From: Sarocladium kiliense | Taxonomy: Eukaryota > Ascomycota > Sordariomycetes > Hypocreales > Sarocladiaceae | DNA: 64,000 nt | Assembly: GCA_030734395.1 (NCBI GenBank) | Contig: JAUZTG010000020.1 | Span: 620,001 to 684,000 of the forward strand | Reading direction: 5' to 3' | Part shown: piece after piece, positions 46,164 to 55,744 of the stretch | Layout of the letters: every line of letters begins with the position of its first letter | Position numbering within the stretch: the first letter of the stretch is position 1 | Position numbers and translations under genes: made by a program | Notes under the pieces: generated by a model | Told to the model about the DNA's origin: nothing | Databases searched by the model: none | The model's input: only the letters and a program-made list of their open reading frames with translations

Positions 46164-46616
46164 ATCCCCGTGAGTCACCTGATGCGGGTCAGCACGCTAT
46201 GTCCGCACGTGTTACGATAATAGGAAGGTCTACAAATTCTGTCAGCGTTGTCTTATGCTATCTGTAGCTATCTTAGTGCACACTTGCAGGAAGCGTACGT
46301 CTGTGTAAGTCCTACACATGCCGAGTAGCCGGGTTGGACTGCCACCAAATCCCACCCAGCTTTCATTGGTACTTTTGCCTTTGCAGAAGACTTTCCCTAG
46401 AAGGGTTTGAGGCTTTGTGACTCCCGCGATGCAGTCAATTGGGGCGTTTACGCGCGTGAGGCGAAGTGTCAAGGAAAAATAGCTTAGATGTTCGGAAGTT
46501 CCGATTCTTGGGGGTGGTGATGGGGTGGATCGTGACTGGGCAACATGCGAGATCTGCAGCCGAGGAGTTTCCGCAGAGCCTCACATCAAGCACGTAATTC
46601 GTTGACTCACGGGGAT
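46164..46616. repeat. 14-bp inverted repeat with two TGACTCA (Gcn4/CPC1-type) sites
   Basis: ATCCCCGTGAGTCA at 46164-46177 is repeated exactly in inverted orientation at 46603-46616. Each arm carries TGA(G/C)TCA, the core bound by Gcn4/CpcA bZIP factors. The arms lie 664-651 and 225-212 nt upstream of the GNAT start. No target-site duplication flanks the outer ends, so a transposon reading is weak; a paired regulatory site or chance are alternatives. Confidence 0.45.
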
Positions 46617-46770
46617 GCGAACCTGCAGAGTTGGTGTGTTAGTGGCTTGCTAAACGCAACCTGGCTCTTGTATTGCCGGTGATTGCTGGTTATAAGGGCT
46701 TACAACTTCCCACCAGCAGCTTGAAATTCGTGTACTTCCCAATTTGGCTGCAAATATCCTCGTCCTGGCA

Positions 46771-46778
46771 TTTAAATA
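46771..46778 (+). promoter_or_regulatory. possible TATA element of the GNAT gene
   Basis: TTTAAATA lies 50-57 nt upstream of the ATG at 46828. This spacing would leave a leader of only about 20-30 nt. Confidence 0.3.
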
Positions 46779-46827
46779 CTCAAGTTCATGATCATCAGCT
46801 TCATACCTCTGACTTGAATCACTCAAC

Positions 46828-47475
46828 ATGGCGTCATCAGAGACAAAGGAGTTCTCGCACTCCAGCACCCACCTCGCATCCTCCACGCACCCCATCCGCC
46901 TCCAAAACCTCCAACTACAAGATGCCGCAGCTTTCGCACAACTCCTCGCCATCGCTGCAGACGACGGAAAGCCGCCTCGAGATCTCGAGCGTGCAAAAGC
47001 TTCAATTGAGCGAATTAACAACTCGGCTAGCGTACCGAGCGTCCTGTCCACCACAGATGGCAAGAGAGTGTCCGGACCTACGAGTGTGAACCTTTTGGTT
47101 GTGCTTCCAAATGATGACGGGTATGAGGTGATCGGTTTGGGTGGGTTTGGCGCAATCAAGACGTTGGAGAGGGATGGGAAGAGTCTCTCGGTGGGGGATG
47201 CCGGCGTTGTGCTGGATCCCAAGTATCGGGGGAAGGGGTATGCGGTTGAGGCTATGAAGATGTCCATCGATTGGGCATTGAGGAAGCTGGAGGAAGGAGG
47301 TCTGCAGCTTGATCTCGTTACTGTAACAACCAGATCGGATAACGAGGCGATGATCCGTCTGACGGATGAGAAATTGGGATTAAAAGGGAAGGGTACTCTG
47401 AGGGATGGTGAGTTTTCGGACAAGGAGATGTATTGGGAGATCACGGCTGCAGACTGGCAGGCATTGAGATCATGA
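46828..47475 (+). CDS. GNAT-family N-acetyltransferase
   Basis: This is an intronless protein of 215 residues. The GNAT fold is recognised from the IRLQNLQLQDAAAF start typical of the RimJ/RimL-like subgroup (about residues 23-36), the central strands YEVIGLGGFGAI, and motif A, GDAGVVLDPKYRGKGYAVEA (123-142), whose R-G-K-G-Y-A binds the acetyl-CoA pyrophosphate. The final part includes VTTRSDNEAMIRLTDEKLG, equivalent to the usual N-x2-S/A-x-R/K segment, and KEMYWEIT. The length is standard. The acceptor substrate (small amine, antibiotic or protein N-terminus) cannot be told. The gene is convergent with the glycosyltransferase gene 296 nt away. Confidence 0.87.
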   Translation: MASSETKEFSHSSTHLASSTHPIRLQNLQLQDAAAFAQLLAIAADDGKPPRDLERAKASIERINNSASVPSVLSTTDGKRVSGPTSVNLLVVLPNDDGYEVIGLGGFGAIKTLERDGKSLSVGDAGVVLDPKYRGKGYAVEAMKMSIDWALRKLEEGGLQLDLVTVTTRSDNEAMIRLTDEKLGLKGKGTLRDGEFSDKEMYWEITAADWQALRS

Positions 47476-47771
47476 TGCTGACCATGGTGCCGGTGCCGGG
47501 AGAATGTGCATAAGGCTTAAAGAGAAAGAGATGTACTATTTCAAGAGCAATGCCAGCCGTGTCTATGAGAGGTATCTGTCCGTGCAAGGCCCAAACATCA
47601 AGGAAAGGAAGAGAGGGAGGTAGCTCCCAGGAGTGATGACAGAGAGTTGAAAATGCAAATCACAACAAACGCCGCCGCCATATCGCCCTAATGCTCAGAC
47701 AAGAAAAATGTAAGGAAACACAAATGCTCGGATGTGAGCGACATATCGCCCGCCGCTCAGAGCTCCTGCAG

Positions 47772-49337
47772 TCAGAAAGCCGCAGTCTCCCACAACAGCA
47801 CGATGACAGAATCCAGGTCCTCTGAACCCTTGTCTGCCCTCTTCAGATACGCCTGGTACACCGTACCACCGACGCCAATCGCCGAATCAACGAGCTTCCA
47901 TACCTCGCGGTGGCCTTTCTTCGGCCTCAGCATCATCGCCATATCATCACCGGCGACGCCACCGCCACTGCTGCCACCCTGCTCTATCAAGATCTTTCCA
48001 GATGCAGCTGCAGCTGGTGTTTCCGGTGGAGGTGGGTGAGGCTCTTTCTTCAGGCCGTGTGGGTAGTGGGATATTGATACGCCGTTGACGAGAACCCAGT
48101 TGTCGTGGAAGACATATCTTTGCATAAAGCATGATTCGCCACAAGCTCCTGCGACGAGGTGCGCTTTCCCTAAATTCAGGCCATGGCGACCTGTAGCATC
48201 GTGAAGAAGTAGTGGTCGGGCGCCTGTCTCGTATACACCGACGTCCTTACCGTGGGTGCGTTCCTCGTCATCGAGAGGAGAGTAGAACCCTGGGAGGATA
48301 TGCATCCTCATATTGGTGCGACGGAAGAAGCATTCTTGCAGCTGTACATCCCATCGCTTGCCCTTGAACGCTCCCGACTTCTCGCCCTCCTCAATACAGC
48401 GCTGATTGTTGATCGTGATGAGGGCTGGGCGAGTGAAGAGAACCACACCACCTCCGTAGCTGATTCTTTTGCCCTCAACCCAGTCCGCACGCTCGCTTGG
48501 CAGTCCAATATAGTGCTCCTTTTCAGAGTTGTAATCGAACAGACGCTCTCTCAAGGTGATGAGGCTAGGGAAGAAGACGTTATCTTCGATGAGGCCAAAC
48601 CAACGCTTGATCTGGCCGTCAGCTGCCAATTGAGGTTGGAAAGTGCCCAGAATTTGGGCGAGCTCAAGGTGTCGTCGTGCGGAAGACATTGGTTCCTCAG
48701 TGGCCGTGACATAAGCATCAATGCCATATGACTGAAGCCGGAGGTCAACATCCTCAACTTCACTCTGGGAAGCTTCTGTGAGCATAACAATCAGAGTGGC
48801 ACCGTTATTATTGCGCCTTCCATCAGTGAGCCAGCGCGACCAAGTGCGCACCATATCGTACCGATCGGCAGAGATGCGCTCGAAGGTTGTCGTGACACCG
48901 AGGAGAAAGTCAGCTCCGTCTGTGCGGCCAGCTGCAGGACTCGCATGGACAGGGAGATCCATCCTCGTACGGATGTTCACCTGCTCAGGGTTCTGATCGC
49001 CAACTTCGACAACCTTCCTGTGCTTGCTCCCGAACTTGAGGTGGATATCGGTGAGCGTTGACCAGCCGTTCATCTCCTCTGCAGGTCGGATGCGCCATGA
49101 CTGCCAATGCACATTCTTGGTGAGGCCAAAGTCACGGGCCAGGCGGTTCAGGTACTGCGACTCGGGAGTACCGCTTCCATCGGGAAGAAGGTCGATCTCA
49201 ACCTCGACAGCCTCGTGTAGCCGCGGTTGTTGAGATATGCGTAGGCAGTGGAGGAAGACTGTGAGGACGAGGAGGGTGAGAATGGCGTTGAGGAGGCGGG
49301 AGGACATTTTGTTTGGTGTGTGGGTGAGGAGAAACAT
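47772..49337 (-). CDS. GT31-like (fringe-type) glycosyltransferase, type II membrane protein
   Basis: This single-exon frame gives 521 residues, or 511 from the second ATG at 49307. The shorter start places the signal anchor LLNAILTLLVLTVFLHCL almost at the N-terminus, as in Golgi type II enzymes. Fungal GT31 features are the region LLGVTTTFERISADRYDMV (146-164), the RRHLELAQILGTF segment (221-233), and RWFGLIEDNVFFPSLITLRE (245-264). The last is where relatives carry the metal-binding acidic triad, and here it reads E-D-N. Downstream are the YGGGVVLFTRPAL motif and a late conserved Cys pair (GACGESCFMQRY). The family adds sugars in the secretory pathway; donor and acceptor are unknown. Confidence 0.78.
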   Translation of the reverse strand: MFLLTHTPNKMSSRLLNAILTLLVLTVFLHCLRISQQPRLHEAVEVEIDLLPDGSGTPESQYLNRLARDFGLTKNVHWQSWRIRPAEEMNGWSTLTDIHLKFGSKHRKVVEVGDQNPEQVNIRTRMDLPVHASPAAGRTDGADFLLGVTTTFERISADRYDMVRTWSRWLTDGRRNNNGATLIVMLTEASQSEVEDVDLRLQSYGIDAYVTATEEPMSSARRHLELAQILGTFQPQLAADGQIKRWFGLIEDNVFFPSLITLRERLFDYNSEKEHYIGLPSERADWVEGKRISYGGGVVLFTRPALITINNQRCIEEGEKSGAFKGKRWDVQLQECFFRRTNMRMHILPGFYSPLDDEERTHGKDVGVYETGARPLLLHDATGRHGLNLGKAHLVAGACGESCFMQRYVFHDNWVLVNGVSISHYPHGLKKEPHPPPPETPAAAASGKILIEQGGSSGGGVAGDDMAMMLRPKKGHREVWKLVDSAIGVGGTVYQAYLKRADKGSEDLDSVIVLLWETAAF

Positions 49338-51563
49338 CGTCAGTGATGCTATTGAGGCACCTCAGCGGCGATGATAGGTAAGGTAGCCTTCGATGAAGTG
49401 GGCAGTCCCGTCCAACCTGGGACCGCCCGCGCCAATGATTTCAAGGGTTCTAATACGTAGTATCGTCGACTGAGGGTCGCCAATTGAGGATGTTGTGGAA
49501 TGATTGTGGTCCAGCTGTGCTTCTGCTATGAACTTGATGTGGCGGGTGCTGGTGCTGAAGGAGTGATTTGGAGAACAGACGAAGAGTATCAAGTTCAGAA
49601 GAGAGAAGATAGTAAGAAGCAGACAGAATAAGGTAGAGAATAAGGTAGAGACTGATAGTTTGGTTCAAGGCATTGCCATTGCCGAAAGAGTGAATGAGTG
49701 ACAGTGTTTGAGCTCGTTTCACGGCAGCTCGAGTTCCGTCGTACGGACTGGAGGAGAGACTGAGAGAGAGTGAAGGTGGCGGTGGTGGTGGTGGCTGTTG
49801 ATGGGCAGTGCAGCAGTGCAAGTGGCTGCAGAGTACTACCAGGTGTTCCAGCTGCGAGGTACCGTCAAGGTGTCGTCAAGCTGCAAACGTAACCTGATCC
49901 GGAGAATCCGCCTTAGCAAAGAAACAAAAAGCTGGGTTGAAGGTGCGTCGCAGACACAGTCTCTCACACACGGCAGCCTGGTCGTATCTAGATGATACCT
50001 GTTAATTTGTCCCAAGCAGAAACCGCCACCCACTGGCAGAAGCAACGTAGCGAGAACAGCACAGGATGATTACAGGATAAAAAGGAAGACACAGAAAGAG
50101 AGGAGAGAGAGAATGGGATTCACGCAACCCCAAAAACACTCGGACTTCTAGGAATCCAACAAGAATACCCGCATCAAATCTCCCCTCTCTCAGCCCACTT
50201 GCCCATCACTTCTCCATCCATCCTCAGCACCAGCCTCCCCCTCTCAGCGACCTAAGAGACCCCTACCAAATCAGAGAGAAAAAAGGACGATACCGAATTC
50301 CATATCCCTGCAAAACAATCGTCATAGTCCAGGGATGGTCCCCCCAAGTGGGGACAGCCCGTTGAACAAAGCGCAGCATGCCAGCGACCTCGCCCTCCTT
50401 ACACACGCTGGAGACAAGCTTTGTAGGGATCAGCCATCATGAAACACGTCCGTCCCCGCCTGGGCCGCGAATGCTGTTCTACGTGCTCTTTCCCAGAGCC
50501 ATTCATATTCAATGTCGTCGCGGCCGATCTCTTGCAGCGTTTCGGCATCTGCTCGTCTGCAGGTCTTGGAACTTTAGTGAGGTGAAGAGAGGAGGCCTGG
50601 CTTCAGTCGGTGAAACATCAATCATGTACACGATCAGCTGATGATGAGGACAGACAGCTCTACGGAGCAACGACAATGGGCCAACGACACAGACTCCCCC
50701 AACATCAGTCAAAGAAACAGGCACACACTTGCAGACGAGTCGTTACGTGTCACCGTCACACGACTGGCACCTCGATTGCGTCGAATCTCGCCCATGCAAC
50801 ACAGAGATCTGGCCGTGACACCATTGAAAGCACAGCCTTCTCAACGCGCGTCTCACCGGGTGCCGCGCTCATCATCGCAACCCGGCTCCGGATGCAACCC
50901 AAAATCGCATGTTCCACTCCCATTCGACTTCCCCATCCCAAAATGGTGTCCTGTCAAACGACGGCCAGCAGTCCGGAGAGCTTCAGTGAAAGCTTCCCTA
51001 TGTGGCATGCAATACCGATTTGAGCCTCGCTTAAAATGCCACAAACCCATAACCCACTCATCGTCAGGCACCCGAACTCTCTTTGCGCGCCAACTGTGGC
51101 TCTCCTCGGCGCCACTGGCTCCGCTGCACTACAGGGTCCTCTGCCGATCCTCCTATCCTCGTCTTGGCTAACCCTCCCGCTAACCTGTCACAGAAGCTGC
51201 CTGTCATCACGCTGAAACAGAATCTCTTGTGTCTGTAGCTCCTCTTATCGCAACATGACCACCAATCCCAAGGGCACACATGATATGTGGAAGGAGTGTG
51301 ATCTCCAAATCTCAAGACCCTCATCTACCTGTTTGATACTATTCCATTGCCCCCTTCTGTGCCAGCTGCCTCGATCCAGGCCTATTATAGCAAGCATCAT
51401 TACAAAGTGATCAAACCCGTGTGGTCCCGTGAACATAAAGGTAAGAAGGGCATCCTTTGGTTTGTTCATCTCCTATAAGATGCTGTGCTCCGCGTATCAG
51501 TCCCTTCCGCCCCGTCTTAACCGAGGGGAGGGTCCATCGTAGGCCTCAGCCCTTGCCTCGACG
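49338..51563. other. intergenic, no supported gene
   Basis: A 2.2 kb stretch upstream of the glycosyltransferase gene and downstream of the SLATT gene. It contains a GGT microsatellite, a tandem AGAATAAGGTAG duplication near 49624-49648, and purine-rich segments. Frames at 50378-51171 lack recognisable content. Confidence 0.45.
49775..49794 (+). repeat. GGT/GGC trinucleotide microsatellite
   Basis: Seven imperfect GGN triplets run in tandem in the region upstream of the glycosyltransferase gene, followed by GGCTGTTG. No function is implied. Confidence 0.7.
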
Positions 51564-52355
51564 TCATGTCATAAAGGACTTTTCTCCATTCGGCGCATTG
51601 ACCGGTGTGTCTTGGCTACTAACCGACGACAAAAGACCAGTCCCACTTAAGTGCTTGCTGGTATCCGAGCTCTGGTGCGTGTTGTAGGATGGTGGCATGT
51701 TCGTTGACACGGTCGCCTTGGCCTGCGAAAACATGTTGAAGCATTCAGAGAGTATCTGGTCCAGTTCCTCTTCTGCTGGGGCGAGTCGACCTTCGAGAAT
51801 ACTACGGATGTAGTCCTCCACCCGTTCATACTCCTGCATGTCATAACGGAATCTGTCTGGAAGGCCACTGTTATGCATCAGAGCCAACAGACCGGCAACA
51901 ACCGTGTTCGCCGCACCAAGAATGGTGATGGCGAGACTGTTATCACCGGAGGAAGGTCCAAGGGCTGTCAGACTTGCACCGATGAGGATTTGCAGGATCA
52001 ACAGTGTCCACCGGAAGATGCTTGATATGTGGAAAAGGTAAAAGCACTTGGTCCGTTGAATAACCACGTCCTTGTACAAGCCACGGGGCATACCCCTTGG
52101 GGGCCATCCTCCGCCGTGAGGGCGGACGGGGTCCTGGCCTTCACCATCCTTAATTGCTCCGATACCGTGTGCGAAAATGGTCCACTCAGAGGGCGATAGA
52201 AAGCGGTGCCGGGGTGTCTGCGGCTGGTCGGGCTTTTCCACCACGCTGCTGCGCTTCTGAGTAGCCTGGGGAGCCTGGGCACTCTGTGCGTTTCGGAGCA
52301 GGGACAGCGCCGGCAGTATCGGCTTGCCTTTGCTCTTGGTGTCTGGAGATGACAT
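51564..52355 (-). CDS. fungal SLATT-domain two-transmembrane protein
   Basis: This intronless protein has 263 residues. Residues 1-50 are a low-complexity leader. A pre-membrane domain follows (SEWTIFAHGIGAIKDG and GLYKDVVIQRTKCFYLFHIS). Two adjacent hydrophobic helices lie at about 113-133 (IFRWTLLILQILIGASLTAL) and 141-160 (AITILGAANTVVAGLLAL), joined by a short polar hairpin. The next segment, SGLPDRFRYDMQEYERVEDY, starts a cytosolic helix. This 2TM plus helix pattern fits the fungal SLATT family. SLATT domains were described as pore-forming effectors next to SMODS/SLOG nucleotide-signal proteins in bacterial conflict systems; the role in fungi is open. The C-terminus is Ser/Thr-rich. The ATG at 52355 sits in a strong CAAAATG context. 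Naming the family is by memory of its pattern. Confidence 0.78.
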   Translation of the reverse strand: MSSPDTKSKGKPILPALSLLRNAQSAQAPQATQKRSSVVEKPDQPQTPRHRFLSPSEWTIFAHGIGAIKDGEGQDPVRPHGGGWPPRGMPRGLYKDVVIQRTKCFYLFHISSIFRWTLLILQILIGASLTALGPSSGDNSLAITILGAANTVVAGLLALMHNSGLPDRFRYDMQEYERVEDYIRSILEGRLAPAEEELDQILSECFNMFSQAKATVSTNMPPSYNTHQSSDTSKHLSGTGLLSSVSSQDTPVNAPNGEKSFMT

Positions 52356-52924
52356 TTTGACGTCGGTGAGTTGATACCGTAGATCACTGGCCGTTCTGAG
52401 GAGTCATTGGAATGTCAGAGCAGGTGTGGCATGTTGCGGTGATATCACTGACCTCAGATTGGGCTTTCCCGATGTCAATCTGCGACCAGATATGACAGAC
52501 AATGTCTCGGGGAATATTGGCGGTCGCTTGGGGATGGTGAACGTAGGGGAACGATGGAGGGACGGACGGGTAGTGTCTGGAGGTTAAGCGAAGGCCAGGA
52601 GACTCCTTCTCAGTCACGACCACCTGCTGGCAAGTGCTCCTTGGTCGAAGACGTCGGCTCTGATGTCTACACTGAGACATTTGCGGCAAGCATGACGGGA
52701 TTTACAGGCAGGCAGTTTTGAGAGCTCGAAGAGGTAAAAGAAACGAGAAGATAGAGAGGGGTTTGCAACAGCGTGACACTGGTCCGGCCTGGGTGTCATT
52801 GAAGTCTATATTGCAGTCCAGGAGCCAGATTCTCTCGCGCCTCCCACTATGTAACTAAGGCAGGCAATCCTTAAATTATGCTTGACATGTATGTATAATC
52901 TTGTCTCGGAGAGCTTCGAGCTTC
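52356..52924. other. intergenic, no supported gene
   Basis: Between two minus-strand genes; it should carry the SLATT promoter and the permease 3' end. A 101-codon minus-strand frame at 52384-52689 has no recognisable content. Confidence 0.5.
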
Positions 52925-54748
52925 TCATAGCGTATATCTAAAACCCTTGTTGTCGATTTCGGTGATGTCGTGCATGCCTGCATTGATGGCCGCCTGTTCA
53001 TCCTCATCACCAGCAGCATCTCGCTTCTTGTTCTCGCGGAACATGTACACGTACAGCACTACGGCGGACAGCAACTTGATGGAGTATCCGACAAGCATGG
53101 CGATGTAAGCGCTATGGTAGCCAGCTGCATTTTTGTCAGCACGGAACTGCATCCGAGGGAATGCGACGGGTCACTTACGTGCTTCACGGTCTAAGAACGT
53201 CTGTGGTCCGATAATGTTGCCGATACAATAGCCTGTGAACAGAATTGCCGACGTCAGTTGCTTCTTGGTCGATCCAGCAACGTTGGATGAGATCATGGTG
53301 AGTGACATGCTGAATCCAAGGCCCTGGAAGTAGCAGAGCCAAAGAGCCACCAGTCGTCCCCACTGCTTCCAGTCAGTCATGAGCCTCCTCGTGGCCAAAG
53401 GCGTCTTTGCTCACCTTGTTGTCATTTGGGAGGCCGACAAGCATTGCAGCGCCAGCAATGCAGATCGAGTTCGCGACAATCATGGCGGCGCATCGTGTGT
53501 TTGGCCACTTTGTGCAGACGAAACCGCCTCCTAGAAGGGCCAGAAATTGGACTGCACCACCAGGAATCTGGTCTTTTGTGTGAGAATCGCAAAGTCCAAG
53601 GACGGAAGGAGGCAATATCAAACCTGCATGTATTGAGTACCCAGAGTTCCGAAGCCGAAACTCTTGACGATCAAGCTAGTGAAGCTGGTGAGTGCTGCGT
53701 TGGGCACCTGGGCTGCAACAGCCATGACGAACAAGATCCATGTCTTGGGGTCTTTGGCGCATTGGATTGCTTGATCTTTCTTGAAGTGCTTGTTCTTGAC
53801 ACCTTGGCGGTTCTTTGCCACGCGGTCGATGGCAATAGCCTTCTCTCTCTCATTGAGAAAGCGCGCGGTGGCCGGCAGATCGGGGAGGAAGAAGAGGCTG
53901 ACGAGTCCCCAAGCAAAGCTCCAAGCGCCGAAGATCAGGAACACATATTTCCATCGGGCTAAGCCTGTCGTGATGTGTCCGACAGCATAGCCAATCAAGC
54001 CACCGAACATGGTTGCGATACCGTTCGTGCAATCTGCCAAGGTATCACGCAAGTCAGCCACTCCCGTCCGCCAAGCTTCGGATCGAGCCGCGGGCCAAGC
54101 CTTGAGCGATAGACTATTCAGAACTTACAGTAGCTTTCGAGACGCAGAGGCTGTTCTTTGGTGGTATACCAGATGGACATGATTGCGACGAAAGCAGGAT
54201 TCACGGTGGCTTCAGTGAGTCCGAGCATAAAGCGGTTCGTGGCGATGCCGGCAAAACTGGTACATGCGGGTGTTGTCATGAGAATGATACCCCAGCTTAG
54301 AGTGATGATGGACACAAAGCGGCCGATGGGCAGCCTCTGTAAGAGGTAACCGGCAGGGAATTGTGCTATAAGGTATCCAAAGTAGAAAATGGTTCCTGTT
54401 CAGAAGTCAGCCGAGACAAATGGCTCGCGAGAGTCTTCGCAACAAACCAAGCCAGGAGTAATCTTGTCCGTGAAGATTGGTACCCTCCTGCAATCCATAG
54501 ACGCTGGCAAAGTTGAGAGAGTTCTTGTCGAGATATTGCAACATGTATGATCCGAAGAGAACAGGCACAACATGAAGATCGATTTTGCGCAGAACTTTCT
54601 TGACCTCCTCGGGAGACGCATTGAGATCCTGCGCTGTTTCGAAGACCTTGTAGTTGTCGTCCAAGTCGCGAGACTCTGTTAGGGACCCATGGTCAGGACT
54701 GTTGCCACCATCGGCCTTGGTCGTCTTCTCATTCAATGAAGATTCCAT
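52925..54748 (-). CDS. MFS permease, Dal5-like anion:cation symporter
   Basis: Six exons (54748-54448, 54395-54129, 54033-53624, 53567-53415, 53362-53179, 53124-52925) close in phase to 504 residues with about 12 membrane helices. Dal5 features are the KKVLRKIDLHVVPVLFGSYM entry into TM1, YLDKNSLNFASVYGL, GTIFYFGYLIAQFPAGYLLQ across intron 1, RFMLGLTEATVNPAFV, TTKEQPLRLESYY across intron 2, and GNIIGPQTFLDREAPGYHS across intron 5. The family carries allantoate, ureidosuccinate, nicotinate and other organic anions across the plasma membrane. The ATG at 54748 is used because the frame upstream opens only with TTG. Two donors (GTTTGT, GTTTGA) are off consensus, but both give unbroken frames and expected residues. 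The SLATT gene lies downstream on the same strand; no functional link is shown. Confidence 0.9.
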
Positions 54749-55744
54749 GATGAATGCGTCTTGATTCTTCAAGGTATAGGCACGTGGATCGGTTCAGGGT
54801 ACAAAATATTCGAAGAGGTGGTATGATTGAGGGCCCCTAGCTTATAAGCAAAGCACCACAGCATCATCACTATCCTCTACATCACACCCCGAAATCTCGT
54901 TTTCAACATGGTCTCCAATTCAATATGCAAGCACCCCACCAAGCAATGCGACTAGTCGGCTGTCTCCTCAATTGTCGACGGCAAGCGGAGTTTATGGATG
55001 CTTAGATCCGAGTCGTGAATCCTCGATCATCTTCACCAGTACGAAGACTATAAGTTACCGTGGGACTCACCACACGTGTTTGGGCTTCCCGTTTCTCCCC
55101 CGCCATTTTCCACCATGATCAAAAGCTAGATCTGCCAAGTAGGTCTTTCATTTGTCTCCTACTTTCCAAAACGTGGGCAACGCCACCCACGTACCTACTT
55201 GAGGGGTTGATGATGATGGCGACATGGTCCTGGCGGGGCGGCGGATGGCATCATCGGGCTATTTACTGATGTGCTTCCCCTCCCTGCCGTATAGGGGCCG
55301 GGCCGGAAATACCAGTGAGAACTGGAGCAGCAGACTCTGCATCGGTAGTCGATCTCTCAAAATGATCTATAGCAGAGCCAATGATGAGTTACGTGATGGT
55401 CGGGTGAGATCTGGTACGGTGAAGTGGGAACGCCGGCACTTCAGCGCCGTCAGCCTTGGCCCAATCCTCGATCGATGAGGCGACCCCGGATATCCTTCAC
55501 AACACTCCCAAGTGCTTTCAACAATACTCAATCTTTCAACCTGTCCATTTTGGCCATATGGTGTACAGCGTGCGTGAAGGACGCGATACATCAGATAAGA
55601 TGCGCAAGGCGAAGAGGGACTGTCTAGGGTAGCCGATTTTCCAGATTTAAACCGGCCCCGTTGAGCTCCATAGAAAATTTACAAGATCAGTTTGTGAGCA
55701 TCTAGAGCGATGCGCCTAGCTACGTTGTGGTTTTGCTCACGCAG
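54749..55744. other. divergent intergenic region
   Basis: One kilobase between the divergent permease and Trm1 genes. A sequence resembling a 3' splice site (TTGTGTTGCAG, ending at about 55790) lies just downstream in the Trm1 leader. No gene was found. Confidence 0.5.

Larger units (their letters stand above)
46056..46827. other. intergenic region upstream of the GNAT gene
   Basis: No gene was found. The region contains a 14-bp inverted repeat holding TGACTCA sites and a TATA-like sequence, listed separately. Confidence 0.5.

Noticed and set aside
46164..46616. Reading the 14-bp inverted repeat as a MITE
   Set aside because: No target-site duplication and no extension of the terminal repeats; kept only as a regulatory or chance repeat.
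46590..46640. tRNA-like B box on the minus strand (GGTTCGCATCC)
   Set aside because: The invariant A after TTCG is replaced by C, the T-stem does not pair beyond two bases, and no anticodon arm could be formed.
50378..51171. Overlapping plus-strand frames of 87-176 codons
   Set aside because: Frames overlap in different phases without codon bias or domains; likely shadow frames.
54749..54772. 8-residue N-terminal extension of the MFS permease
   Set aside because: It opens with TTG; the first ATG is at 54748.
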